The notes under the pieces: model-generated
What the model saw: only the letters and a program-made list of their open reading frames with translations
Databases searched by the model: none
Told to the model about the DNA's origin: nothing
Assembly: GCA_003141855.1 (NCBI GenBank)
Contig: PLNS01000012.1
Location: 96,440 to 160,439, forward strand
Length of the DNA: 64,000 nucleotides
Origin: Candidatus Bathyarchaeota archaeon
GTDB lineage: Archaea; Thermoproteota; Bathyarchaeia; Bathyarchaeales; Bathycorpusculaceae
Direction: 5' to 3'
Translations under genes and position numbers: made by a program
Part shown: one piece after another, positions 48,605 through 58,448 of the stretch
Position numbering within the stretch: position 1 is the stretch's first letter
Layout of the letters: each line of letters starts with the position of its first letter

Positions 48605-50119
48605 GTGAGGCTTTTTCTATTGTATAGTTTTCAGTCGTGCGTATCGCATTTTTGCAACATTTATTCAGGTAACAATCAGCGGGATGTTTTGCTTGTTTTC
48701 CCAGGAAAGTTCAAGGCTCCCGACCCTCAGGTTCCCCTTGCCCTTTTGCACATTGCCGCTTCTCTTAAGCAGGACGGTTTTAGCGTGCGCGTCCTTGACA
48801 TGCGCCTTGAAGATTACCATCATGTTCAAGTTGGAAATCCTGTTTTTGTGGGCATAAGCTGCATGAGTGGCTTGCAAATCAAGTATGCCTTAGAGTTTGC
48901 CCGCTATGTACGGATGCAGAATCCTTCTTGCCCGCTTGTCTGGGGCGGCGTTCACCCAACCTTGTTGCCTGAGCAAACAGCAAGCAACGATTTTGTTGAC
49001 ATCGTGGTTCGTGGGGAAGGCGAATTAATCGTCAAAGACCTTGCGAACGCAATTGCCATGAACCGACCGCTCGACGATGTTGCAGGCATAACCTATACCC
49101 TTAACGGCTCAATCAAAAGCACCCCAGACGGAAAAGCCATAGACTTAGACGCCATACCCATCGCCTTGCCCTATGAACTCCTCCAAATGGACAAGTACCC
49201 CTCCTTCAAATCAGGCCGCTTTCACGTCCAAACCAGCCGAGGCTGCCCCCACCGATGTGGCTTCTGCTACAACACAATCTTCAACAAGAACAAATGGAGA
49301 GGAAAATCTGCAAAGCGCGTGCTCGACGAAATCGAATACATACTAAAAAAATACCCCCACATCAAAATCATCGACCCGATTGACGACAACGTTTTCGTTG
49401 ACGAGTACCGTGTGAAAGAAATTTGCCAAGGGCTCATAGACAGAAAACTTGGTGTTCAGTGGCGGGCTAACTGTCGCTTCGATTACCTCGCTACTTATGA
49501 TAAGAGTTTTCTTGAGCTCTTAGAGAAAGCTGGGTGCGTTGAGTTGGATTTTGGCGGCGAATCAGGTTCAGACCGCCTCCAGCAACTTATCTGCAAAGAT
49601 GTAACGGCAGATGAAATGTTGCAGTCAGTTGAGAACCTGCGGCGTTGGGCGCCTTCCATTGAGCCTTATGTTTCTTGGATGAGCGGTTTACCCGGAGAAA
49701 CAGATGAAGATTTAGTTGAAACTTTTGATTTAATGGATCGAATGCGTGAGGTTAACCCTAAAACGCAGCATTACGGCATATTCGTCTATACACCCTTCCC
49801 AAGCACCGTCATGCAATATTTGCCCTCAGAGTTTACGCCGCCACAATCGCTTGAAGAATGGGGCAGCGTAGAAGTCTTCCATTTCAACCCGCCATGGCAC
49901 AGCAAAGCACAAATCGAAAAGCTGCACACGATTTCCGCGGTCACGCGCCTCGCATTCTATCCCGAATCAAGAATTAAAGAACGCGATTTAGCATACAAGT
50001 TTGCTTATGCCTTAATGAATAGGATTGAAAAATATCGTTGGCGCCACAGAAACTTTGGTTTCCCCATTGAATTAAAAATCGTTGACGCCGTGGCAAGGAA
50101 GTTTAAGGGGTTTCTTTAA
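48605..50119 (+). CDS. B12-binding-domain radical SAM protein
   Basis: VLLVFPGKFKAPDPQVPLALLHIAASLKQDGF; VQTSRGCPHRCGFCYN; exact start uncertain. Confidence 0.88.
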   Translation: MRLFLLYSFQSCVSHFCNIYSGNNQRDVLLVFPGKFKAPDPQVPLALLHIAASLKQDGFSVRVLDMRLEDYHHVQVGNPVFVGISCMSGLQIKYALEFARYVRMQNPSCPLVWGGVHPTLLPEQTASNDFVDIVVRGEGELIVKDLANAIAMNRPLDDVAGITYTLNGSIKSTPDGKAIDLDAIPIALPYELLQMDKYPSFKSGRFHVQTSRGCPHRCGFCYNTIFNKNKWRGKSAKRVLDEIEYILKKYPHIKIIDPIDDNVFVDEYRVKEICQGLIDRKLGVQWRANCRFDYLATYDKSFLELLEKAGCVELDFGGESGSDRLQQLICKDVTADEMLQSVENLRRWAPSIEPYVSWMSGLPGETDEDLVETFDLMDRMREVNPKTQHYGIFVYTPFPSTVMQYLPSEFTPPQSLEEWGSVEVFHFNPPWHSKAQIEKLHTISAVTRLAFYPESRIKERDLAYKFAYALMNRIEKYRWRHRNFGFPIELKIVDAVARKFKGFL

Positions 50120-50544
50120 GCGCTGTAGTCTCGTCCTTCAGGCTTTGTGCTTACGGGTTTTCCAGCTTCAGGAATCTGCGGCAGCGGAATCGGTGGCGGA
50201 ATGTTCAACGTCCTTGATATGAGCACTGACTCAATGAAGACAACGTTTGATATCGACTGGATTATTATTTGGGCTGGCGGCTTCTTTTGGTCGTAATCCT
50301 TGAGGATTTTGTCAACTTCGCCTTTTTCGCCGTTTACGTAAGCGTTCCCCTTCAAGCTCATCTGCGCTATAGAAGGATTATAAACAATCGACAAAACAAA
50401 CGGCACTTCCAAGGATTCATCCTGTTTCTTTTCCATACCAACAACGTTAATGTTAGTGCTAATCTGAATGGGCGGGATTGGTTTTCTAATGTCCCAGAAG
50501 CGTTCTGCTGAGATGTTTGTTATAACTACGTTTACTCTAAGCAT
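50116..50544 (-). CDS. Hypothetical protein (possibly SecB-like fold)
   Basis: 142-aa ORF with beta-rich pattern; fold suggestion is inference. Confidence 0.6.
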   Translation of the reverse strand: MLRVNVVITNISAERFWDIRKPIPPIQISTNINVVGMEKKQDESLEVPFVLSIVYNPSIAQMSLKGNAYVNGEKGEVDKILKDYDQKKPPAQIIIQSISNVVFIESVLISRTLNIPPPIPLPQIPEAGKPVSTKPEGRDYSA

Positions 50545-50588
50545 TATAGGTCAAAAAGAATAATTGCAGTTGGGAGATTTAAAACTGC

Positions 50589-50885
50589 TTATTTCGGCTT
50601 GTACCTTGTAAAGCCACAGTGCCCACAAGTATACCTGTCATGATGATCTGCCGTGAAGTATCCTGGACCACACCGCTCGCAAGTTGGACGTGCCCTAGAA
50701 ACTTTGTCGCCTTCAACCTTGTACATCGCACGGACGCCTTTTTCCTCTTTGTGTTTCTTCTCTCTTTTCTTCTCAGCTTTCTGAGCTTTCGGTGCTGCTG
50801 CTGGCGCCGCTTCTGCCACAGCTGCTGGTTTTGCCGCTTCCTTCTTTGCTGGTTCTTCTTTCTTGGGTGCTGGTTTAACTGGCAT
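50589..50885 (-). CDS. rps27ae: 30S ribosomal protein S27ae with Ala/Lys/Pro-rich N-terminal extension
   Basis: C-terminal YKVEGDKVSRARPTCERCGPGYFTADHHDRYTCGHCGFTRYK. Confidence 0.92.
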   Translation of the reverse strand: MPVKPAPKKEEPAKKEAAKPAAVAEAAPAAAPKAQKAEKKREKKHKEEKGVRAMYKVEGDKVSRARPTCERCGPGYFTADHHDRYTCGHCGFTRYKPK

Positions 50886-51196
50886 TATGCTTTCGCCTCT
50901 TCTTTGGGCTTTTCAGGTGGACTGTTACGTTTCCTGATGTATTCAGGCTCAACGATTTTAGCTTGATTAACGGACTGGTAAACGTTAGCAACTCCCACTG
51001 TAATGCTAGTTCCCGTTTTAGTGCGCATTCTCTTGATGAAAACTACATCGTCGCCAATCTTCATTTCGATAGCTACGGCTTTCTTTACTTCTAGCCTTGG
51101 GGGAGTTTTCTCTTTTGGACCCGAAACAATAGTGAAACCTACTTCTTTCCGTTTCAGAAGCGGGTTATCCTTGGTTGAATCTATTTTGACTTGCAT
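50885..51196 (-). CDS. rps24e: 30S ribosomal protein S24e
   Basis: NPLLKRKEVGFTI...VFIKRMRTKTGTSITVGVANVYQS. Confidence 0.93.
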   Translation of the reverse strand: MQVKIDSTKDNPLLKRKEVGFTIVSGPKEKTPPRLEVKKAVAIEMKIGDDVVFIKRMRTKTGTSITVGVANVYQSVNQAKIVEPEYIRKRNSPPEKPKEEAKA

Positions 51197-51239
51197 TAAT
51201 GTTCACTTAAGGCGTAAATTCATACAATATTCTTCTTAT

Positions 51240-51767
51240 TTAGCTTTTCGAAGCTTTCATGGCGTTTAGGAACTCCTGAGCCTGAGCTTTTTTCTGAGAG
51301 GTAACTTTAACGACCACAATCCCTGAATAAGGCTGCCCATAGACCACAAAAGCGTTTTCTGGCGCATACAAAACCGCTATAAGCGTAAGCAAATCTTCTT
51401 CGCCCCTGACAACGATGTGCGTGTGCTCATTTCTTTCTAAGGCTTCTTTGACAGCTAAAATTGCTTCTTGGGTTATTGTTCCCTGCGGATTATCCACACA
51501 AACCGTTTTTTGCACAGCTGCTTCTTGAGGCATTGCCTGTTCCCTTAGAGAAATATTATCGATAATTGTTAATTGTGGATGGATGCTGTGTTTGTGGAGG
51601 TTGCGGGAAACGATGTCTCCAACAGAAATTATTCTGGAAGGCTTTTCTTTTTCAACAATTTCCTTCAGTCTGCCCATCGTTTCGTCGGGTGCGCCTTGGA
51701 TAAGGTTGCCAAAGGGTTCTTTTAGTTTCATGCGAAGCTCAGGCGTTAAAATGTACGCTGTAGTCAT
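51240..51767 (-). CDS. GTP-dependent dephospho-CoA kinase (DUF359)
   Basis: IISVGDIVSRNL...VDNPQGTITQEAILAVKEAL...IVVRGEEDLLTLIAVLYAP; start 51767 preferred over 51824. Confidence 0.87.
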   Translation of the reverse strand: MTTAYILTPELRMKLKEPFGNLIQGAPDETMGRLKEIVEKEKPSRIISVGDIVSRNLHKHSIHPQLTIIDNISLREQAMPQEAAVQKTVCVDNPQGTITQEAILAVKEALERNEHTHIVVRGEEDLLTLIAVLYAPENAFVVYGQPYSGIVVVKVTSQKKAQAQEFLNAMKASKS

Positions 51768-51831
51768 CTCTTGAACCTTGCAAATAGAAAATACTCGGTA
51801 GGTTATGAAGCTACCGCGCATCAAAAAACGG

Positions 51832-52017
51832 TTAACGCACTTTTAGGGCGTATCGGCCTTTCTCTTTAATATTCATCACTTTTGCAATGGCTGAGGTTTC
51901 AGGATCAAACATAACCACTAAGCCACTGAAATCTTCGCTAAAATTAGTCGATTTGCACCTTGAGCAAACGTTGTCTTTAGTTATAAAATGGCAGTTTGTA
52001 CATGCTTTTTCACTCAT
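51832..52017 (-). CDS. spt4: Transcription elongation factor Spt4 / RpoE2
   Basis: KACTNCHFITKDNVCSRCKSTNFSEDFSGLVVMFDP. Confidence 0.92.
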   Translation of the reverse strand: MSEKACTNCHFITKDNVCSRCKSTNFSEDFSGLVVMFDPETSAIAKVMNIKEKGRYALKVR

Positions 52018-52035
52018 TCAACTTCACTCCCTTTT

Positions 52036-52623
52036 TTATGCTGCTTTCTCTGGGCTTTCGACTGCTTTCTTTTCGGTACCTTTGCTTTGATCCATCTTTA
52101 GCCAGTCTAACTTTCCTAGGAATGGTTGTCTTGCGGTGACGCCGATTTTGCCTGAGCTTCCAATTCTGCCAAGAGACACGGCGGTTATTCTTACGCGCAC
52201 TTGGTCGCCTGTTGTCAGTTTACGTTTAGTTTCTTTTCCCAACAGGACGCCTTGTTTTTCGTCGTAGGAGATGTAGTCGTCCATAAGTTGCGAGACGTGA
52301 AGTAATGCGTCGACGGGTCCGATGCGGACGAAAGCGCCGAAATCAGCGATTTCCACCACGTCTCCTTCTACGACTTCTTGGATTATCGGGTAGAAGGCTA
52401 ATAGGGAAAATGTTACTTTATGGAATGTTGCGCCGTCGCCAGGTATAATTTTGCCGATGGGGCTAACTTGTATACCTGTAACTGCAATAACGTATCCTAA
52501 TTCTTCATCCACGATTCCCTCGTACTTTTGCTTAACCTGTTCACGGCCAACTTTCTCAAGTGGCTTGCCGAAGGTTTCGGGTGGAATGCGAATAGTATCT
52601 TGAAGAGTAATTAGTTTGAACAT
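52036..52623 (-). CDS. rpo7: DNA-directed RNA polymerase subunit Rpo7/E'
   Basis: MFKLITLQDTIRIPPETFGKPL...GDGATFHKVTFSLLAFYPIIQEVVEGDVVEIADFGAFVRIGPVDALLH. Confidence 0.94.
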   Translation of the reverse strand: MFKLITLQDTIRIPPETFGKPLEKVGREQVKQKYEGIVDEELGYVIAVTGIQVSPIGKIIPGDGATFHKVTFSLLAFYPIIQEVVEGDVVEIADFGAFVRIGPVDALLHVSQLMDDYISYDEKQGVLLGKETKRKLTTGDQVRVRITAVSLGRIGSSGKIGVTARQPFLGKLDWLKMDQSKGTEKKAVESPEKAA

Positions 52624-53058
52624 CTACGATATCATCCCGTCAATGTCTAGACGCGATTTTTGTCTCACATAAATCACTGGCACACTTATATCTCTTAGCT
52701 TCTTCTTTAATTGTCTATCGTTCGTAAACACGGGTGAACTCCAGTTTTTAGCCACCCTAACAATAACATCATCCGTAGCCAACCTTCCATCCTCTTCAAC
52801 TGCGACGTACTTGCATTTTTCAGCAAGCTTCAACGCGAAAAGGGCTTCTCGTCGAATCTTCGGGGAATCCTTAGCTGCAAGCATCTCAAGCTCACGCTTA
52901 ACTGGCGAGAGTAAAATAAACTCTACATTCCGATTCAACAACCGCTTTACCTCCTCAAAAATATCAATCTTAAACTCCAATGGAACAAACAGGGCGTTGG
53001 AATCTAAAATTATTTTTAGGGTTTCGGTTTTTTTAGGCACTAAAGCCGACAATTGCAT
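52624..53058 (-). CDS. PIN-domain (Fcf1/Utp24-like) protein
   Basis: LKIILDSNALFVPLEFKIDIFEE; ATDDVIVRVAK; VFTNDRQLKKKL. Confidence 0.82.
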   Translation of the reverse strand: MQLSALVPKKTETLKIILDSNALFVPLEFKIDIFEEVKRLLNRNVEFILLSPVKRELEMLAAKDSPKIRREALFALKLAEKCKYVAVEEDGRLATDDVIVRVAKNWSSPVFTNDRQLKKKLRDISVPVIYVRQKSRLDIDGMIS

Positions 53059-53170
53059 GCTCCTGTTTCTTTAGCTTTCTTTTCTAGCCTTAATACATTT
53101 TGTTGTGAAGTCTTCGCTTGTATTTAGTATTACTTTAAATAGATAAAATAAATGAATTGAACAGAGCTAG

Positions 53171-53611
53171 GTGAATGTATTGATTCGCGAGAAATCATGC
53201 GGCGCAGTCGTATTCATTAAAAAAGAAGAACAAACTAAGTATCTTCTTCTCAATTACGCAGCGAGGCACTGGGATTTTGTCAAAGGCAACGTTGAACCCA
53301 ACGAGACTGAAAAAGAAACGGTTCTCCGAGAACTCAAGGAAGAAACAGGCATAACGGACGCCACATTCATCGAGAGTTTCAAAGAAACCATAGCTTACTT
53401 CTACCGAAGGCAAGGCTTAACGGTTCATAAAGAAGTCGTGTTCTTCATAATCGAGACCCACACGGAAAAAGTAGAGTTATCCTTCGAGCACATAGGCTAC
53501 ATTTGGCTGGATTATAAACAGGCCATGGAAAAATTAACCTTCAAAAACGCTAAAGACGTACTGCAGAAAGCGCACGATTTCCTAAAGAAACAAAAAATAA
53601 TAACAGACTAA
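53171..53611 (+). CDS. NUDIX hydrolase
   Basis: GNVEPNETEKETVLRELKEETGI Nudix box. Confidence 0.93.
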   Translation: MNVLIREKSCGAVVFIKKEEQTKYLLLNYAARHWDFVKGNVEPNETEKETVLRELKEETGITDATFIESFKETIAYFYRRQGLTVHKEVVFFIIETHTEKVELSFEHIGYIWLDYKQAMEKLTFKNAKDVLQKAHDFLKKQKIITD

Positions 53612-53619
53612 GCCGCTTG

Positions 53620-54867
53620 CTATCTTACGAGCCCGTATCCGATAAGTCTCCACCGCGCAATAATCTTTCTGCTGATGGCAACTCTTGAGCCTGGCAACGC
53701 ACAAATCGGCCTGGTCAACTTTACTTTAATTACGTTCTGCTTGATTGAGATTACTTTGCCAACGTTCACAGCAGAACCAACATGGAGCAGTAGGGTTTCG
53801 TCGGGGTTAATTTTTTCAACCTTCAAAAGCTCTTTGGTTCCGACTGCGCGTTCCAAAACGTGTGTTTCCAATGTAAGTTCTGTTAGTGTTGGCGGAAGCT
53901 GACCAGCTTTTCCAGCGATGCTGCCTGTTAAGCCGTCTGCTTTTGAATAGGATGGGTCAAGGCAGGTTCCTACGCCGACTAAACCGCCGCATGTGGCTTC
54001 TTTCACATCTTGGCTGCCAGCTTGAAGGCTGACTATTTCGCTGATTAGTGGGTCGTAGACTGTTTTGCCTTCTCTTTCAGCCATTATGCCCGGGCGGATT
54101 TCTATTTCTTCTCCGACGGCAAATTTGCCCTGCGCTATGGTGCCTCCGATGATTCCGCCTTCCAACCCTTCGAGGGTTGTTCCAGGCTTGTTAACGTCAA
54201 AAGAGCGTATGATGAACATCATTGGCGGCTTGGTTTCATCCCTCTTTGGAGTAGGAATGAAGGTTTGTATCGCGGTGAGTAGCACGTCGATGTTTATTCC
54301 GCGTTGAGCTGAGATAGGGATAACCGGAGCGGTTTCAGCTACGGTGCCCTTGATAAAGGCTTTTATTTCTTTGTAGCTTTCTATCGCTCTTTTCTCGTCC
54401 ACGATGTCGATTTTGTTCTGAACGATAATTAGGTTCTTTATGCCGCTAACTTCTGCGGCTGCAAGGTGCTCTCGTGTCTGCGGTTGAGGACATGGCTCAT
54501 CTGCTGCGATTACTAGAATGGCGCCGTCCATTATTGCTGCGCCTGAGAGCATCGTAGCCATTAAGGCTTCGTGGCCGGGTGCGTCAACAAAGCTTATAGC
54601 GCGGACAAATTCTGCTTCTGAATTGCAGTTTTCACAATAAGGTTTAATGGAATAGTTTTTTGGCGGCTCACATTTGGGGCACTTGTAAATCGGCATGTCG
54701 GCATAACCCAGCTTTATGGTGATGCCCCTTTTGAGTTCTTCACTGTGACGTGATGCCCAGGTGCCAGTTAAAGATTGAACCAAAGTGGTTTTTCCATGGT
54801 CTACGTGTCCTATGGTGCCAATGTTGACTTCTGGCTGTTTCGGCAAGGCTTTACTAGTGTTACTCAT
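53620..54867 (-). CDS. Translation initiation factor aIF-2 subunit gamma
   Basis: NIGTIGHVDHGKTTLVQSLTG; FVDAPGHEALMATMLSGAA; IVQNKIDIV. Confidence 0.96.
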   Translation of the reverse strand: MSNTSKALPKQPEVNIGTIGHVDHGKTTLVQSLTGTWASRHSEELKRGITIKLGYADMPIYKCPKCEPPKNYSIKPYCENCNSEAEFVRAISFVDAPGHEALMATMLSGAAIMDGAILVIAADEPCPQPQTREHLAAAEVSGIKNLIIVQNKIDIVDEKRAIESYKEIKAFIKGTVAETAPVIPISAQRGINIDVLLTAIQTFIPTPKRDETKPPMMFIIRSFDVNKPGTTLEGLEGGIIGGTIAQGKFAVGEEIEIRPGIMAEREGKTVYDPLISEIVSLQAGSQDVKEATCGGLVGVGTCLDPSYSKADGLTGSIAGKAGQLPPTLTELTLETHVLERAVGTKELLKVEKINPDETLLLHVGSAVNVGKVISIKQNVIKVKLTRPICALPGSRVAISRKIIARWRLIGYGLVR

Positions 54868-54963
54868 ACAATTCTTCTTCTTTCCAATAAATGCTGACAG
54901 ATAAAGGATGAATTAATTTTGGAAGTTTATAAGGTTTAAGCATGCACTTGGGCAAAATTGCGA

Positions 54964-55353
54964 TTATTTCGCAGCTTGCTCTGGCTTGGCTTCTGCTGGC
55001 TTTGCTGGTCTTTCAACAATTTTCATGTTGATTTGAACTATTTCGTCGGTAATGATGTTTCCGCGGACGGTTTTGCGTCTTCTTTCGCCCTTTTTCTTTG
55101 GGCTAAAGCCTGCTCCGCCGCTTAGTACAACTCTTCGTCGTACACCGCCATGGACGTTTCCTCTCATGGGTACGCCGTCTTTGTCGGAGCCGCCTAGAAT
55201 TTGTACTGTGTGTGCTGGTAAGTCTACTGCTGAGCCGTCTAATGTTTCGCCCAATCGTCTTCCTATGAATGGGGCTGCGCGCGCTTCTTCGAGCTCAACT
55301 ACCTTTGATGTTCCAGCTTCGGGATCGGAAACTATTACCTTAAACTTTGCCAT
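54964..55353 (-). CDS. rps6e: 30S ribosomal protein S6e
   Basis: KFKVIVSDPEAGTSKVVELEEARAAPFIGRRLGETLDGSAVDL. Confidence 0.93.
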   Translation of the reverse strand: MAKFKVIVSDPEAGTSKVVELEEARAAPFIGRRLGETLDGSAVDLPAHTVQILGGSDKDGVPMRGNVHGGVRRRVVLSGGAGFSPKKKGERRRKTVRGNIITDEIVQINMKIVERPAKPAEAKPEQAAK

Positions 55354-55636
55354 TGAATATCTCTCCAGCGGAGTATGAAATTGGGTGCTCTCTCTATTAA
55401 GGATTTATCTTGGAGTGATTTAATTTATTAAAGAGGTACTTTTTGTCCTTCGAGTTGGTTAGGCTTAGGTAGAAGTACATTTGACTTCCGTTTATGTTCA
55501 TTTCGTTATATTTTGCCCAGTTGTGTTATTTCTTCAGGTGCATTATCCACGATTTCTTCGTAGTTTTCTTCTTTGTACTCTATTTTGTGGATGTACGTTC
55601 CTTTTAAATTCGCAGGCTATTCAGCTTTTAATAAAA

Positions 55637-55861
55637 TTAATCTTTCTTCGGAAAAACTGCCAGAACAACTGTCAAAAATACAAGCACCAAGAGCGCTGCA
55701 CCGAAAATAATAAGTGGAATCCTGAAAGCTAGCTCGGAATGCAGAACAGTAGTTGTAGGTAAACCTCCCAAATAAGCCGCTAAGAAAATACCTACAAAAA
55801 CGGCGCCTATTCCTTGAAGGGAGAATAAAACTGTAGTTATTTTTTTGTTAGCTAACGTCAT
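55637..55861 (-). CDS. Small membrane protein
   Basis: 74-aa ORF with two TM-like segments. Confidence 0.5.
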   Translation of the reverse strand: MTLANKKITTVLFSLQGIGAVFVGIFLAAYLGGLPTTTVLHSELAFRIPLIIFGAALLVLVFLTVVLAVFPKKD

Positions 55862-56041
55862 TAAGATCCCTCTTTCTCTGAGTTTATTGGTTTATTGATA
55901 AAGAATGGGTTTGTATTTAAGATTAACCTTTGCCCCTGTTTGACAAAAAGAAAGTCTGTAAATCCAAAAGTAGATTGCGCTAAACCGCAAATATTAATAT
56001 TTAACAGAACGAGAGAATTTCTTAATAGCAGGTTGAAGGCT

Positions 56042-56983
56042 ATGACTGAACAAAAATTCTATTCACCGTTAAAAATAGGTTTACTGATAGTGGCTTTATC
56101 CTATTTCCTGTTTAGCTTACACGGGGCTTTCACTCTTTCTTGGATTGGTGAATGGAGTCGTGGCAGGTTTTTTTCTTTTGCAATTTTCGCTGAGGACATT
56201 TCAGGATTCATTGGATTAATTTTCAGATTCTTAGGCAGCCTCATAGCTCTTGCGGCAATCATCTTCTACTTTGTAAAAAAGAATCTTTCAAAACCCACAG
56301 CATACAAAATACTGAAGGTGGTTCTGGTCTTTGAAGCGATTTATTGGTTGGGCCTTCTTACGACAGGAGCAGTGGATTTTCAAAATTTGTTTTCCAGAGG
56401 CGCAAGTAACCGTACGGTAATATCGGTTCTGAACTCATTGATGACGGGTGCTTTGCCTAGCTTGATGGAGTCTTTAGCTATTCCTATTGCCTTGTTCATT
56501 TTGGCTTATAAGCTGGGTCCAAACAAACCCTTGAAGGGAGCGATAAAATGGGGATTAATTACAGGTACAATCTACCTTATCGTGTTTTGGCTGCTCAATA
56601 CAAGCATGTGGATATTAACAATACGACAGAAAGGGATGAGTTACCTAACTTCTTACCCCCAAAACCTGCTAAGTTTCGTTTTAACCACATTCGGGTTGAT
56701 AGCATTGGCAATTTTCACGGCGTATTTTACAAAGAAATCCAGTGGAGCGGAAACGCTGCAAGAACTAAAACTGAAAACCGTCGGTGCCATTATCACAGCT
56801 CTTGGAATGTACTTCCTCTGGAACTATTTATCATGGATTTTCTTTGGAGGCGATTACGTGTGGAGCTACTGGTTTGCATGGTTCCTTGGGCATAACATGG
56901 ATTTATGGATGTTGTCACTTCCACTGGTTGGTTTACCCCTGCTCTTTATCAATAGGCGCTCAAAAGAAACTAATTCCCAATAG
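56042..56983 (+). CDS. Multi-TM membrane protein of unknown function
   Basis: Repeated hydrophobic segments; ATG 56042 preferred over track start 55895. Confidence 0.7.
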   Translation: MTEQKFYSPLKIGLLIVALSYFLFSLHGAFTLSWIGEWSRGRFFSFAIFAEDISGFIGLIFRFLGSLIALAAIIFYFVKKNLSKPTAYKILKVVLVFEAIYWLGLLTTGAVDFQNLFSRGASNRTVISVLNSLMTGALPSLMESLAIPIALFILAYKLGPNKPLKGAIKWGLITGTIYLIVFWLLNTSMWILTIRQKGMSYLTSYPQNLLSFVLTTFGLIALAIFTAYFTKKSSGAETLQELKLKTVGAIITALGMYFLWNYLSWIFFGGDYVWSYWFAWFLGHNMDLWMLSLPLVGLPLLFINRRSKETNSQ

Positions 56984-57164
56984 GATAACTAGAACCTGAC
57001 AGATAATGGTTTAAAAAGTGGTGGTTATTCCCAAAGTTAAAAAAGAGAGGATTCGCGGGACATATTCCGATGGGTTATCCCCTAAGGATTTATGAAAAGT
57101 TAACTACCCAATGCCGAACTTTTAAGCAAGTTCTGATTATTCAGGTAAAAGTTTTAATTTAACC

Positions 57165-58400
57165 GTGAACTGGTTTGTGGCTATGTGGCGGCTAGGATTC
57201 TTCTTTCACGAAATAGCGTTCGGGCTGTTAAGCGTCTTTATACCGCTCTACCTAGTTGCCTTCAAAGACACGAGTATTCTGGGCGGACCGCTTGTTGCGT
57301 TGGGCGTAATGACGTCAATAGCTATATTCTGCTCCATCCCTGCCTCTTTCCTATGGGGATACCTCTGTGATGCCACGCGGCACTACAAAGCGTTTATTCT
57401 TCTTTCATTCTTTTCCTCAGCCATAATTCTCTTCTTGATGGCTCTTCCCTTTGCCCAAAACATCGTCCTCTTCGTCATCTTGTATGTGGTAATGCAAGTG
57501 CTCCATGTCTCACATGAAGCACCAAAAAACATCCTAATCGCTGAACACTACAGCCGTGAAGACTGGGAAAAATCCTATGGCTTCTACGAAGGGCTCACTG
57601 AAATCGGATTTATTATTGGGTTAGCGATTGGATTGGTATTGGTTACAGCTGCCCTTAGCTCTGCTGTTTTTGCAACTTACACCTTTTACTTGTGCAGTGG
57701 TTTGAGCTTGGTTGCGTTCATATTATCTATAGTTTTGATTGCTGACCCGTTGATGATTTTTGAGCGACGCCTAGTGGGGATGGAGAGAACGCTAGATTTC
57801 ACCGCTCGCGGCTTAGAATCATACGGGCAACGTTGGAAAGGTTCGCTAAAACAGGAAAGTTTCCCCGGGTTTGCCTTTGCCATAGTAATCTTTTCTCTTG
57901 CAACAAGTCTCTTTTTTACGCCTCTGCCAATATATCTAAAAACGATTTTTAACGGACAATCAAGCATGGTTTATATTTTTTACATATTAAATTCCGTGGG
58001 AGCAACAGTAGGCTATTTCTTAATCCGTAACCGCGCAAGGTCAATGGATCTAAGAAAACAGATGCCACGGTTCGTGCTCCTGCGAAGTCTCCTTATCTTT
58101 TTGTTGGTTGGAGTTATCGAGTTTGCTTTTTCACCAACCATTTTGACGGGTGTTCTTCTTGTCTTCATTGGTTTCGCATACGCCATGTACTACATAATGA
58201 TGATTTCCCTTTCAATGGAACTTATTCCTGAAGGGAAAACAGGCTTTTTTGACGGTCTTGTCGGATTAGGTGCCGCAGTAGGCTCATTCCTTGGGCCTTT
58301 CTTAGCTCAACGATTAAGTTATGTTCCAACTTTCCTGATTGCCAGTGTAGCTTTCTTCTGTGCGTTTTTAATACTTAAAATTTTTGCGATTAAACGTTAA
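57165..58400 (+). CDS. MFS transporter
   Basis: 12-TM pattern; PASFLWGYLCDATRHYKAFILLSFF loop motif. Confidence 0.85.
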   Translation: MNWFVAMWRLGFFFHEIAFGLLSVFIPLYLVAFKDTSILGGPLVALGVMTSIAIFCSIPASFLWGYLCDATRHYKAFILLSFFSSAIILFLMALPFAQNIVLFVILYVVMQVLHVSHEAPKNILIAEHYSREDWEKSYGFYEGLTEIGFIIGLAIGLVLVTAALSSAVFATYTFYLCSGLSLVAFILSIVLIADPLMIFERRLVGMERTLDFTARGLESYGQRWKGSLKQESFPGFAFAIVIFSLATSLFFTPLPIYLKTIFNGQSSMVYIFYILNSVGATVGYFLIRNRARSMDLRKQMPRFVLLRSLLIFLLVGVIEFAFSPTILTGVLLVFIGFAYAMYYIMMISLSMELIPEGKTGFFDGLVGLGAAVGSFLGPFLAQRLSYVPTFLIASVAFFCAFLILKIFAIKR

Positions 58401-58448
58401 ACAAAAAAGAAAAGTGGTTGAGCGAGTTTTCGCTCGGGGTTTTTAGGT

